Origin: Paenibacillus sp. ACRRX
GTDB taxonomy: Bacteria > Bacillota > Bacilli > Paenibacillales > Paenibacillaceae
Length of the DNA: 64,000 nucleotides
Direction of reading: 5' to 3'
NCBI RefSeq assembly: GCF_022346885.1
Contig: NZ_JAKRNK010000007.1
Coordinates: forward strand, 186,001 to 250,000
In this document: one piece after another, positions 1-8,268 of the stretch
Position numbering within the stretch: position 1 is the stretch's first letter
Layout: each line of letters starts with the position of its first letter
Translations under genes and position numbers: made by a program
Notes under the pieces: model-generated
What the model saw: the letters and a program-made list of their open reading frames with translations, nothing else
Databases searched by the model: none
What the model was told of the DNA's origin: nothing

Positions 1-600
1 CCTACCCGCGCAAGCCGACCATTTGACCAAGCGCGCGATGGCTTTGTAATGGCAGAGGGTGCTGGGGTTCTGGTGCTGGAATCACTCGAACATGCGCTGC
101 GTCGTGACGCCCGGATTTATGCGGAAGTGATCGGTTACGGAGCAAGCTCTGACGCTTACCACATGGTGGCAACACACCCAGAAGGGCGTGGCGCTTATCA
201 AGCGATGAAGCTGGCGCTGCAGGAGGCTGGACTTCAACCCGAACAGGTGGATGTTATCAGTGCACACGCCACAAGCACAGAGCTGGGCGACCGTGTCGAG
301 ACGATGGCAATCAAGCGATTACTCGGCGAGCATGCGGGCAAAGTGCCAGTGACCTCGAACAAATCGATGCTGGGTCATATGCTTGGTGCGTCAGGAGGAG
401 CAGAAGCGGTTGCTTTGGTGAGGATGCTTCAAGAAGGGATTGTGCTCCCAACGATCAACTTAGATCAACCCGATGTCGATTGTGACCTCGATTATGTTCC
501 ACATACAGCACGACAGGCAGCATTAACGGTAGGCATGTCCAATTCCTTTGGGTTCGGCGGCCACAATGCGGTTATTGTGTTGAAGAAGTATATTCAGTGA
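1..600 (+). CDS. fabF: 3-oxoacyl-ACP synthase II (FabF), C-terminal part
   Basis: The reading frame is open from base 1, so the gene is cut by the window edge and only its last 199 residues are present. FabF condenses malonyl-ACP with an acyl-ACP in cytosolic fatty-acid elongation. The visible part starts with ASRPFDQARDGFVM, followed by the two catalytic histidine motifs of KAS II enzymes, SAHATSTELGD (about residue 96) and NKSMLGHMLGASGG (about 120), and the C-terminal GFGGHNA glycine loop. The active-site cysteine would lie upstream of the window. A beta-ketoacyl synthase from a secondary-metabolite cluster cannot be fully excluded, because the upstream neighbours are not visible. Confidence 0.9.
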   Translation, partial: PTRASRPFDQARDGFVMAEGAGVLVLESLEHALRRDARIYAEVIGYGASSDAYHMVATHPEGRGAYQAMKLALQEAGLQPEQVDVISAHATSTELGDRVETMAIKRLLGEHAGKVPVTSNKSMLGHMLGASGGAEAVALVRMLQEGIVLPTINLDQPDVDCDLDYVPHTARQAALTVGMSNSFGFGGHNAVIVLKKYIQ

Positions 601-669
601 AGCTTAATAAGCATATTAAGCTCAGGATAAGTTAAGGCTATGGAAGAAATGAGAGACCTTATAATGAAT

Positions 670-705
670 AAAGGAGGAAGGACCTATTCAGGTCCTTCCT
701 CCTTT
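670..705. terminator. Strong bidirectional hairpin between fabF and rluF
   Basis: A perfect 16-bp inverted repeat (AAAGGAGGAAGGACCT) with a 4-base loop sits between the convergent genes. A short run of T follows on the + side and of A on the other side. The last codons and the stop of rluF lie inside this stem. Confidence 0.8.
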
Positions 706-1410
706 ATTATCACGACTGACATGATCTGTCAGCCTCATCAATTCTGAGAGCTCCTTCTCGGTCAGATCACGCCACTGACCCTTTTTCAAGGTACCGATTC
801 CGATGTTCATAATTCGAATACGGCGCAGTTTGACGACGGTGTAACCAAACACTTGGCACATACGACGGATCTGGCGATTAAGTCCTTGCGTAAGAACGAT
901 TTTGAATACATTATCCCCTATTTTAGTCACGTGACAAGGCTTGGTGGTCGTTCCTAGAATACGGACACCGCTTGACATCCCTTGAACAAACTCAGGCGTT
1001 ATTGGCCTGTTCACCGTTACAATATATTCTTTATCATGGTTATGTTCCGCACGAAGAATCTTGTTGACGATATCTCCATCATTGGTAAGCAGGATTAACC
1101 CCTCTGAGTCCTTATCCAGTCGTCCGATCGGGAAAATACGTTCTTTATGATTAACGAAATCGACAATATTCCCTCTAATGTGAGGTTCAGATGTGCAGGT
1201 GATACCAACAGGTTTGTTTAGCACGATATAGACATGACGTTTCTTCTCGCCAATTGCCTTGCCATTAACACGAACATCATCGCCTGCTTCCACAGTGCTG
1301 CCGAGCTCTGCACGCTGGCCGTTAATCGTTACACGTCCTGCCTCAATCCATTTATCTGCTTCACGTCTGGAGCAGACGCCTGTCTCACTAATGAATTTAT
1401 TAATTCTCAT
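688..1410 (-). CDS. rluF: 23S rRNA pseudouridine synthase, RluF/RluB family
   Basis: The 240-residue protein has an N-terminal S4 RNA-binding domain (residues 1-60, [17 protein letters not shown]) followed by an RsuA/RluB-type pseudouridine synthase domain. The motif [19 protein letters not shown] carries the catalytic aspartate. PVGITCTSE and the region up to IVDFVNH fit RluF, which modifies the helix 74 region of 23S rRNA, better than RsuA. An AAGGGA Shine-Dalgarno precedes the ATG. The C-terminal residues NKGGRT are encoded by one arm of the transcription terminator. RluB is the alternative name. Confidence 0.88.
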   Translation of the reverse strand: MRINKFISETGVCSRREADKWIEAGRVTINGQRAELGSTVEAGDDVRVNGKAIGEKKRHVYIVLNKPVGITCTSEPHIRGNIVDFVNHKERIFPIGRLDKDSEGLILLTNDGDIVNKILRAEHNHDKEYIVTVNRPITPEFVQGMSSGVRILGTTTKPCHVTKIGDNVFKIVLTQGLNRQIRRMCQVFGYTVVKLRRIRIMNIGIGTLKKGQWRDLTEKELSELMRLTDHVSRDNKGGRT

Positions 1411-1569
1411 ATGGATTCCCTTCTCGTATCAGATCAAAGTACATCGCCTCACTATTATACTACATATGCATAAAAATAATGGAATTCTAAAGGGAGAACC
1501 TAATTGCACAATTTGACAAAAAAGTATAGAGGTAAAGTGAATTTTCTCAATTTAAGGAGGAAATTTACA

Positions 1570-1704
1570 TTGTGTGCAGAATATTTATACGTGATCATAC
1601 TTTCAGCAGAGAGGGGTAGGCATATGTGGAAGAAAGCAATTAATGAGTACATGTTCTCCAAAAAAACGATGATGTCAGTTCCTCGGAGGTGCATTTTAAA
1701 ATGA
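1570..1704 (+). CDS. Small ORF translationally coupled to the truncated sensor
   Basis: A 44-codon frame starts at TTG, 9 bases after AAGGAGG. An internal ATG at 1624, 7 bases after GAGGGG, would give a 26-residue basic peptide (MWKKAINEYMFSKK and so on). Its stop codon overlaps the next gene's ATG as ATGA, an arrangement typical of translational coupling. No family is recognised. It could be a real small peptide, a leader that controls translation of the sensor gene, or chance; two good ribosome-binding sites and the ATGA overlap favour one of the first two. The duplicated sensor gene downstream keeps only the last few codons of this frame, preceded by a stop. Confidence 0.35.
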   Translation: MCAEYLYVIILSAERGRHMWKKAINEYMFSKKTMMSVPRRCILK

Positions 1705-2891
1705 AATGGTTACGTAAATGTTCTATTCTTGGGATATTGTTGTTTATAGCAGCGGGCGTATTTGCTCCTTACCAATCAAGCGCTGCAACACAGTCAGAGG
1801 AGATTATAATAACCAAGTGGGAAGTGTTATGGGAAACAAGTGCCAATGAGTGGGAGGAAATAGCAACGGGGAATCAGCCGTGGCAGGCCATCAACTTTGA
1901 ACAAGGACTCCCTCCTATTCCTGAAGGAACTCACTCCGCGTGGTATCGGATTGACCTTCCCGAAACGCCTTGGGGACAGCCAAGCCTAAACATTAATAAA
2001 CTGCACGGATATGATGTGGAGGTTGTTTCTTCTGAAGGAAGGACGCTTTACCACTCCATTCGGACATATGGTTTGGACCAGTATCGATTATTAATACCTG
2101 TACCCTTTCAGGAAGGTGCCCAATCGCTCTACATTCATATTAAGACTCCAAGTGATCGCATAGGTATTCAAAGTAACATGGTTCTTGGAGACTATCAATC
2201 ACTATTCCCGAAGCATGTCTGGGGAGGCTTAACAGACCTGCTGCTGATCAGTTTTTTGATTTCAGTGGCCATTATAATGCTCATTTGTTCGATTTTTTTA
2301 AGAAGAAATCACTTTTCTTCGATGCTAACTTTAGCAATACTTATCCTCTCCTTTGGTGTACTTATTCTGGGGTATAGTGAATCTATTACGATGATTTTAC
2401 CAGGTTATCAGACTGCGCTCGATACGGCCTTTGGAATCGCCCTAATCATTATTATGTTGACCCTGAGCTTGTACTTTGAGAAATTGGTAGGAGCAGGGCC
2501 TTGGGGGATCATTCGTCGTTATAGATATTTCTTAATCATTTACTCCATACTGTTTGGTGCGTATCAATTAAGCGGTGAACTTGTAAGTAATGAGTTTATT
2601 AGCCTGTATATTTTTAGTTTGAATATTTATGGATTATTCCTGGTGATACAACTTGTCTTGCTTCTCGTTATTTCGATTGCGTATTCTACGAAGAAGAATA
2701 GCGACGCGATTTCGTTTATCATCGGGTATGCCATCTTTAGTTTACCTTTGGCTGGAGAATTGATATGGTTTATTATAAAAAGAGGACAATATGATCTTAT
2801 ATATTGGAAATGGGGGATTTTGGGGTTTGTACTGGTTATGATTTTAATGTTGGGCAGAAAAATGAAGAATACAAATCGAATGATTGGATAG
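1701..2891 (+). CDS. Sensor-only membrane protein, kinase-less paralogue of the next histidine kinase
   Basis: The 396-residue protein begins with a signal peptide (MKWLRKCSILGILLF to SSAATQ). It continues with an extracellular beta-rich domain of about 150 residues (WYRIDLPETPWGQ) and about seven membrane helices (residues 175-395). It ends at GRKMKNTNRMIG, just where its downstream paralogue continues into a kinase. The layout resembles 7TMR-DISM receptors. ATG 1701 is chosen because GGAGGT lies 10 bases upstream; an in-frame GTG at 1689 overlaps that site. I infer a truncated duplicate that may act as a decoy, a co-receptor or nothing; the frame is intact over its whole length, which argues against simple decay. 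Confidence 0.6.
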   Translation: MKWLRKCSILGILLFIAAGVFAPYQSSAATQSEEIIITKWEVLWETSANEWEEIATGNQPWQAINFEQGLPPIPEGTHSAWYRIDLPETPWGQPSLNINKLHGYDVEVVSSEGRTLYHSIRTYGLDQYRLLIPVPFQEGAQSLYIHIKTPSDRIGIQSNMVLGDYQSLFPKHVWGGLTDLLLISFLISVAIIMLICSIFLRRNHFSSMLTLAILILSFGVLILGYSESITMILPGYQTALDTAFGIALIIIMLTLSLYFEKLVGAGPWGIIRRYRYFLIIYSILFGAYQLSGELVSNEFISLYIFSLNIYGLFLVIQLVLLLVISIAYSTKKNSDAISFIIGYAIFSLPLAGELIWFIIKRGQYDLIYWKWGILGFVLVMILMLGRKMKNTNRMIG

Positions 2892-2943
2892 CAGGACACT
2901 ACGAAACTAATCTTGAATGGCGAGCATATAGATCATATAGAGT

Positions 2944-2983
2944 AGATTAAGGCTGGAGGGGAAATCCCCCTCTTGCTTAATCT
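2944..2983 (+). terminator. Hairpin after the kinase-less sensor gene
   Basis: AGATTAAG pairs with CTTAATCT, and an inner GAGGGG/CCCCTC stem extends it. There is no clear T run, so this may be a weak terminator or an mRNA-end structure. Confidence 0.5.
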
Positions 2984-3249
2984 ATATCGGAAGTTTTAAG
3001 GTTTAACTATTGAGTATATGTTCATTTTATAATATATATAATATTAAAGTTGTCTGATGTAAAAGTATATGGTTTTAATTTTCGAAACTCGCAACAATCG
3101 CTACTTCCTAAAAACCTACGCTAGTACTAAGTTATTTCTTTGTGAAGTTGATAAAAATAAGTCCAAAGAAAGTTGATATTTTTTATTTATGAAAATATGA
3201 TCATTTATTTAATGAAATTTGATAAAATATAGAAGGTAATCTGCAATAA

Positions 3250-3260
3250 TTTGTCGAATA
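3250..3260 (+). promoter_or_regulatory. Spo0A-box-like site upstream of the sensor kinase
   Basis: TTTGTCGAATA matches the Spo0A box consensus TTTGTCGAAAA at 10 of 11 positions and lies about 57 bases before the kinase start. This suggests, but does not prove, control by Spo0A. Confidence 0.45.
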
Positions 3261-3316
3261 GTAACGAAATACGAACAATATTTTGGGTCTAAATAGGTTC
3301 CGAGGTGCATATTATA

Positions 3317-5227
3317 ATGAATTTAATTCGAAAATGCTCTGTGCTCGTGATCGTATTAATCCTTCTAGGAGGCATATTTGCTCCCCTTAAATCGAGTGCA
3401 GGGACACCACCTGATGAAATCAGATTAAAGACATGGAAGGTGTTGTGGGAGAAAGAGATTAAGGAATGGGATGAAATTTCAAAGGGTAATCATTCTTGGG
3501 AGACGATTAACATTGAACAAGGGCTACCGGATGTTCCAGAAGGTGTTCGTTCAGCTTGGTACAGAGTTGACCTTCCTAAGCTGTCATGGGGACAACCAGG
3601 CTTAGGTATTTATAAGTTATACGGGCGTGAAGTTCAAGTTGTATCATTTGATGGAAAAACCTTGTATAATTCCGTTCGTCAGTTTGGCTTGGATCAATAT
3701 CGTTTATTATTGCCAATACCATCTCAACAAGACGGGCAATCGCTATTCATTCACGTTAAGACACCAGATGACAGAATAGGTATTCAGGAATCTATGCTAC
3801 TTGGTAATTATCAGGAAATGTTTCCTAATTACGTAGGTTCGGGATTAACGAATATTCTACTTGCATGTTCTATGATATTAATGGCGCTTGTTATGTTGTT
3901 TTGCTCGGTTTTATTACGAAATGCTTATTTTTCTTCATGGATTACACTAGCGGTTATTGTACTTTCATTTGGTTTTCTTATTCTTGGGTACACGGACTTT
4001 GTGTTAGTCATTTTACCTGGATACGAGACTGCACTCGACATGGTTTTCGGAGCAGCGCTTATATCTTTAATGCTTGCACTAAGTGTTTATTTTGAGAAGT
4101 TAGTAGGATCAGGGCCATTTTTGATTATTAGAAGATACAGACATCTATTAGTTGTTTATTCTTTATTATTTATTACCTTCCAATTATGTAATGCATTTGT
4201 GAGTAGTGAGTATTTTAACTCGTATATTTTTAGTTTGGATATATATGGGATGTTGCTGGTTATTCAGCTTGCACTTCTTTTAATTATTTCCATCGTATAT
4301 TCAGTTAAGAAAAATTTTGACGCTATTTTGTTTATCATTGGTTATGCAATCTTTAGTATTCCGTTTATAGGGGAACTAGTATGGTTTATTCTAAAAGAAG
4401 GTCAATATGATCTTGTATACTGGAAATGGGGTATTTTAGGATTTGAATTTGTGCTTATCATTATGTTGGGTAGAAGAATCGCTAATAATCATGAACGAGT
4501 TATTCGATATTCCAAAGAACTGGAAATGTACAATAATGAACTTCAACACTCTGAGAAGATGGAGATTATTAGCGAGTTAGCTGCTTCAGTTGCACATGAA
4601 GTGCGAAATCCATTACAAGTAACAAGAGGATTTATGCAGCTGTTGAACCATCGTTCAGGACCAAAGGAAAAAGAATACTTGGATATGGCACTGATTGAAT
4701 TGGACCGTGCGGCAAATATTATTACCGACTTTTTGACATTTGCCAAGCCAGAACTGCATGAAGTGATTCTACTTGATTTGGGAGCTGAACTTAGACATAT
4801 TGAAAGTATTCTTGTACCGCTTGCCAATATGCAGGGGGGGCAACTCAAACTTCATATTGAAGAAGATGTGTTTATATATGGGAACTCTTCGAAATTCAAG
4901 CAAGCATTTATTAATATGGTCAAAAATAGTATTGAATCGATTACTGTTAAAGGTCTAGTTATTATTTCTGCACACAAAAAAGGAAATAAAGTATTTGTAC
5001 ATATTAAAGATGATGGATGTGGCATGACTGAAAAAGAGCTGGCTCGGTTAGGCGAACCTTATTACTCAAATAAAAGTAAGGGTACTGGACTAGGTCTAAT
5101 GGTTACATTCCGTATTATTGAGGTTATGCAAGGGAAGATCAAGTTTACTAGTAAAAAAGGTATCGGTACAGAAGTAATGGTAGAATTTCCTTATGGCGAG
5201 CTTAATAATCCTCCAATACCGGTCTAG
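3317..5227 (+). CDS. 7TM sensor histidine kinase, sporulation-kinase-like
   Basis: The 636-residue membrane kinase has a signal peptide (1-28), an extracellular beta-rich domain (about 30-170), about seven transmembrane helices (about 175-395), a HisKA dimerisation domain with the phospho-acceptor His427 in SVAHEVRNPLQVTRGFMQLL, and a HATPase domain with an N-box (NMVKNSIESI), G1 (DDGCGM) and G2 (GTGLGL). The HVRNP-type H-box is typical of kinases feeding the Spo0F/Spo0A phosphorelay (KinA-E class), and no response regulator gene is adjacent, as expected for an orphan kinase. ATG 3317 follows GAGGTG by 9 bases. The Spo0A-like box upstream fits a sporulation or transition-state role, which is inference. 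The direct upstream gene is a tandem copy lacking the kinase. Confidence 0.8.
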   Translation: MNLIRKCSVLVIVLILLGGIFAPLKSSAGTPPDEIRLKTWKVLWEKEIKEWDEISKGNHSWETINIEQGLPDVPEGVRSAWYRVDLPKLSWGQPGLGIYKLYGREVQVVSFDGKTLYNSVRQFGLDQYRLLLPIPSQQDGQSLFIHVKTPDDRIGIQESMLLGNYQEMFPNYVGSGLTNILLACSMILMALVMLFCSVLLRNAYFSSWITLAVIVLSFGFLILGYTDFVLVILPGYETALDMVFGAALISLMLALSVYFEKLVGSGPFLIIRRYRHLLVVYSLLFITFQLCNAFVSSEYFNSYIFSLDIYGMLLVIQLALLLIISIVYSVKKNFDAILFIIGYAIFSIPFIGELVWFILKEGQYDLVYWKWGILGFEFVLIIMLGRRIANNHERVIRYSKELEMYNNELQHSEKMEIISELAASVAHEVRNPLQVTRGFMQLLNHRSGPKEKEYLDMALIELDRAANIITDFLTFAKPELHEVILLDLGAELRHIESILVPLANMQGGQLKLHIEEDVFIYGNSSKFKQAFINMVKNSIESITVKGLVIISAHKKGNKVFVHIKDDGCGMTEKELARLGEPYYSNKSKGTGLGLMVTFRIIEVMQGKIKFTSKKGIGTEVMVEFPYGELNNPPIPV

Positions 5228-5231
5228 CAGA

Positions 5232-5262
5232 ACAGGAGAAGCTGAGTATCAGCTTCTCCTGT
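5232..5262. terminator. Bidirectional terminator between kinase and NHLP peptide gene
   Basis: A perfect 14-bp stem (ACAGGAGAAGCTGA and its complement) with a 3-base loop lies between convergent genes. Confidence 0.75.
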
Positions 5263-5283
5263 ATATATGTATGGGGCAGTAGT

Positions 5284-5538
5284 TTACCAAGCTATTTTAC
5301 TTTGAGGCAATAGTACATTTGGATCAGAGGATTGCGTATCTGCGGGATTGGGAGGAATGACAAGCACGAATCGAGTAGGCGTTTCTTCCTCAACGTCTAG
5401 TGTAATATGTTCAGGAATTACAATGCCAAACTCCTCTTGAATAGCTTTTTTGGGGTTGATTAATAGTTCATTCTTGAACTCTTGATCATTCCAAGCTTTT
5501 TGAATAATTTCGTTCTTGAGCTGTTGTTCAGCGGACAC
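5284..5538 (-). CDS. NHLP-type RiPP precursor peptide ending in tryptophan
   Basis: The 84-residue product matches the nitrile-hydratase-like leader peptide family (NHLP, TIGR03793 type). KNEIIQKAWNDQEFKNELL is followed by NPKKAIQEEFGIVIPEH and TRFVLVIPP, the alpha-subunit-derived leader of proteusin and related RiPP precursors. No GG cleavage site is seen after the leader. The tail PPNPADTQSSDPNVLLPQ ends in SKIAW, with Trp as the very last residue. GTG 5538 follows an AAGGATG ribosome-binding site. It is the last gene of a minus-strand set with an isoprenoid synthase-like protein and a methyltransferase, so I infer that its tail is modified. The chemistry and the export route are unknown; no transporter or protease is adjacent. 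Confidence 0.8.
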   Translation of the reverse strand: MSAEQQLKNEIIQKAWNDQEFKNELLINPKKAIQEEFGIVIPEHITLDVEEETPTRFVLVIPPNPADTQSSDPNVLLPQSKIAW

Positions 5539-5623
5539 TGAAAAATCATCCTTCCAGAATAATGTTTTGCGAATAATTCTAGTGTACCATGGGATATAAT
5601 CAGGTTCTATTTCTTTTTTACTA

Positions 5624-5669
5624 TTTTCGACAAAATAGGTCCTTTTTTTACTGTATATCTTGTCGATTG
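5624..5669 (-). promoter_or_regulatory. Two Spo0A-box-like sites before the NHLP peptide gene
   Basis: On the minus strand 5635-5624 reads TTTTGTCGAAAA, a full match to the Spo0A box core TTTGTCGAAAA, 86 bases upstream of the peptide start. A weaker site, CTTGTCGATTG, lies at 5659-5669 on the plus strand. They sit in the 171-bp gap before the peptide gene, which could therefore have its own promoter. Confidence 0.5.
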
Positions 5670-5709
5670 TGTTTCAGATAGGATTATTGATCTGGATTTC
5701 ATTTGTTTT

Positions 5710-6627
5710 CTATAATATGGACAAGAAGTGAGTGAATCCACCTTCGAATAATAGCTCCTTTTGTCTTTGAATACGATTAGCCTCTTCTACTAAGACTTGT
5801 ATGAGTAAATGTTGAAAATCATGTAGCTCGGATGCAACGGTGGAAGCTTGATGGAGCAGCAAGGCAAATTGTGCAAATCCATCAAAATGTCCTAAAGTAA
5901 AGATGGATTGCCGAACAGTTGCCGCGGTAAGTTCCTCAAAAGAGGATAAGTCTAATTTATATGTAATCCACGCCAACAAACTATTGTAATTTCCCTCTGC
6001 CATGTCTTCTTCCCAATCGTAATAGTCGTCTACCATCTGTAGAGCAATTAATGCGTTGTTCACCTCATGAGATAGAACATCTTGGATATGGATACGCCCA
6101 CCTAAGTAAACCGCGCCTTCAAATGCCAGTTTAATAGGTGCTGCCTTCAGCGTAATGTGAAATGGATTGGTTAAAAAGTAATTCGCGTATCCTTCTTGTG
6201 TAACTCCTTCTGCCCATTCTGCGGTACATTGATCAAACGCATTCCAAAATGGCGATTCGGAAGGGAAGAGTTGTCGGTATAAGGATAAGGCTGTGTTATA
6301 AAATAAGCTGCTAAGGGCAAGTGGCTCCTTTATTTGCGCAGGACGAGTGTCCATAACATCATCCTGAAGGAACAGATACAACATAATAAACACCTCTGCT
6401 AGAGACAACTGGCGACATTGCTCGGTTGTAATGCCGGTTGCCTCTTGTGTCCAATAAGGAAGAAGGTAGCAGATATAGTTCTTTGTGCTGGTTTCATTTA
6501 GCGGATTGTAAGTTTCTATATAACGAAAGCCATGTTCCTTTAATGATGGAGGGTATTGATTGATGTATGTTTTTGCTTGAGCGAAGATTAGCTCTAATTC
6601 AGGCTTATATTTCTCGAACCAGTACAT
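5710..6627 (-). CDS. Class I isoprenoid synthase-like protein
   Basis: This 305-residue cytosolic protein has an aspartate-rich DDVMD motif at residues 89-93 and a second acidic motif VDDYYDWEED at about 199-208, about 107 residues later. Both sit in a largely helical sequence. This is the metal-diphosphate-binding pattern of class I isoprenoid enzymes (prenyl diphosphate synthases, terpene synthases, ComQ-type peptide prenyltransferases). It is not a housekeeping IspA or HepT homologue by its sequence. The gene lies 28 bases after the methyltransferase and upstream of the NHLP peptide. Either a terpene synthase or a peptide prenyltransferase would fit; the neighbouring Trp-ended peptide favours the second by analogy with ComQ/ComX, but this is inference. 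Confidence 0.65.
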   Translation of the reverse strand: MYWFEKYKPELELIFAQAKTYINQYPPSLKEHGFRYIETYNPLNETSTKNYICYLLPYWTQEATGITTEQCRQLSLAEVFIMLYLFLQDDVMDTRPAQIKEPLALSSLFYNTALSLYRQLFPSESPFWNAFDQCTAEWAEGVTQEGYANYFLTNPFHITLKAAPIKLAFEGAVYLGGRIHIQDVLSHEVNNALIALQMVDDYYDWEEDMAEGNYNSLLAWITYKLDLSSFEELTAATVRQSIFTLGHFDGFAQFALLLHQASTVASELHDFQHLLIQVLVEEANRIQRQKELLFEGGFTHFLSIL

Positions 6628-6655
6628 GTGTAGTCCCCCGTTTATTTAGATGTCG

Positions 6656-7432
6656 TTAAATACGTTTTGCATGTAGACAAAACATACTTATTTCCATCGT
6701 GTCATCCCCTGAAATCAGCCAATTCTCCAATTCCTCATATATGGCGCTACGATTATGATCAAATGAAGTATGTAGGTGTGATTGCACAGCGGTCATTAGC
6801 TCGGTTACTGATCTTAGGTAGTGATAGAATTGTGCTTGCAGTTCTTTCGTATGAATGGCTAACTGATATTCTGTTGTAGTCACATGATGAAAACGAAATT
6901 GTTTCATCTCCAACCGTAATGAATCTTGAAGTCGAAGAAAAGAGGGCCGGCGAATCCGATCTCTTATTCCTTTGTACATATTTGTGAACAATGGGAGTTT
7001 GGCTGAATCTGAAAGACCATAGCCATTTATATCTGTAATTAAAATAGAGCCGGTTATCGCGGCACGCTGCTGCAGCCAGTTCCAAAAATGAGTCCGATCC
7101 GAGATATGGTCAATGACTAAGCGAGCCAGTATCGTATCGAACGGATCGTTGACAGGCAAGTTTTCATAACTGCAATTGTAAAAAGCGATCGCCTCTCCGT
7201 ATCGATCTTTCGCTTGCTGAATAATAAAGGGGTCCAAATCCAGCCCGATAGCTTGTGCTTGGGGGAAATGGTTAATATATCTGGCTAGGTAATCTCCATT
7301 GCCGCAGCCTACATCCAGTACATGTTGAGCGGAGGAAGAGACCTGACCTAATAGCAATGATGACTCAAGCTCGAAAAACGCGGATGAGGTGAATGTTAAC
7401 ATTTTGTCGAATAATGCAGTGCTCCGGTCCAT
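6656..7432 (-). CDS. SAM-dependent class I methyltransferase
   Basis: The 258-residue Rossmann methyltransferase has motif I VLDVGCGNGDYL, motif II IGLDLDP, and LARLVIDHISD for the post-I region. It is the first gene of the three-gene minus-strand set with the isoprenoid synthase-like protein and the NHLP peptide. ATG 7432 is preferred because GGAGG lies 5 bases upstream; a longer frame from 7540 has no ribosome-binding site and starts next to a hairpin. The substrate is unknown. It could methylate the peptide, an isoprenoid diphosphate before transfer, or a terpene product. Confidence 0.75.
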   Translation of the reverse strand: MDRSTALFDKMLTFTSSAFFELESSLLLGQVSSSAQHVLDVGCGNGDYLARYINHFPQAQAIGLDLDPFIIQQAKDRYGEAIAFYNCSYENLPVNDPFDTILARLVIDHISDRTHFWNWLQQRAAITGSILITDINGYGLSDSAKLPLFTNMYKGIRDRIRRPSFLRLQDSLRLEMKQFRFHHVTTTEYQLAIHTKELQAQFYHYLRSVTELMTAVQSHLHTSFDHNRSAIYEELENWLISGDDTMEISMFCLHAKRI

Positions 7433-7501
7433 ACTATCCTCCGATTGTGTTATAACTACCTGGTTAAGTATAAGTGAAGGTGACGAAAAACAGCAATAAG
7501 T

Positions 7502-7527
7502 CCCAACTATTCTTTCGAACAGTTGGG
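7502..7527 (-). promoter_or_regulatory. Hairpin in the methyltransferase leader
   Basis: CCCAACT and AGTTGGG form an inverted repeat about 70 bases upstream of the chosen methyltransferase start. It lies within the longer alternative frame. A T run follows some 14 bases later on the minus strand, so attenuation is possible but not established. Confidence 0.3.
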
Positions 7528-7695
7528 ACTTGATGTTCATGTGTGTGAACTGATATGAATAATTCCCATATAAGGTAACGTAACTCGGATGTGACTTTTT
7601 AACTAGATTACTTCATTAAGACGATACAATAACGGATTTTATTATCCTCAACTTTGAGCCTAATACGAAAGGAGCCGAATAACGTCTCCCTTTGT

Positions 7696-8268
7696 TCAAT
7701 CGGGGTTTTGACTTACATGCTGTACCCCTCTCAGATAGGCGGTTATGGCGTAGTGCAATGATTCATTCTTGCTTATTTCGATATTGAATTCTTTACGTAG
7801 CTCCAGAGAAGCAAAGCCATGCACGATGCTGCGCATGCCGCGTACCGCATGTATAGCTACTTCTGGTTCTAATTGATAAGATTCCATAAGTCGTATAATC
7901 AATTGAACCACCTCAGTCCCAGCGGTCTGGAAGTCTGGGTCTAACGGATCAGGTGCACCCATAGATGCCTCATATATGCCGGGATGTTGGCGTACGAAGT
8001 CTACATAGGCGAACGCTAATGCATGTAGCGCTTCATCACCGCTCTTGCCGATAATGCCCTCGATCAGTGCCTCTTTTAGCTTGCGTACAGCATAGGAAGC
8101 CAGCGCTTGTTTAAGCCCAGGCATTCCTTTCACGTGATTGTATAACGAGGGAGTGCGGATCTGAAGCTGTTTAGCCAGCGAAGCTAAGGAAAGCTGCTCA
8201 TAACCGTGTGCGTCGGCGAGCTCTGCTGCTGCCTGTAACACGGTAAATTGATCAAGACCTTGCCGCAT
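7696..8268 (-). CDS. TetR/AcrR-family repressor with WHG-type C-terminal domain
   Basis: The 190-residue regulator has an N-terminal TetR helix-turn-helix (VLQAAAELADAHGYEQLSL, LAKQLQIRTPSLYNHV). Its C-terminal ligand domain has AVRGMRSIVHGFASLE, typical of the WHG subfamily. ATG 8268 follows AAAGGAGTG and overlaps the end of the MBL-hydrolase gene by 17 bases, so the two are co-transcribed and probably coupled. The two palindromes upstream of the hydrolase gene are likely its own operators, giving autoregulation. The ligand is unknown. Confidence 0.85.
   Translation of the reverse strand: MRQGLDQFTVLQAAAELADAHGYEQLSLASLAKQLQIRTPSLYNHVKGMPGLKQALASYAVRKLKEALIEGIIGKSGDEALHALAFAYVDFVRQHPGIYEASMGAPDPLDPDFQTAGTEVVQLIIRLMESYQLEPEVAIHAVRGMRSIVHGFASLELRKEFNIEISKNESLHYAITAYLRGVQHVSQNPD

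Larger units (their letters stand above)
2892..3316. other. AT-rich gap between the paired sensor genes
   Basis: This 425-bp stretch holds a hairpin terminator at 2944-2983 and a Spo0A-like box near 3250. No kinase-domain remnant of the truncated upstream gene was recognised in it. The last bases before the second gene resemble those before the first (TTCC..GAGGTGCAT), so the duplication included the ribosome-binding site. Confidence 0.6.

Noticed and set aside
1504-1569. N-terminal extension of the small ORF to 66 codons
   Set aside because: The earlier TTG has no ribosome-binding site, whereas AAGGAGG precedes the TTG at 1570.
7402-7412. Spo0A-like TTTGTCGAATA inside the methyltransferase gene
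   Set aside because: It is made of the codons for ALFDKM within the coding region and is probably chance.
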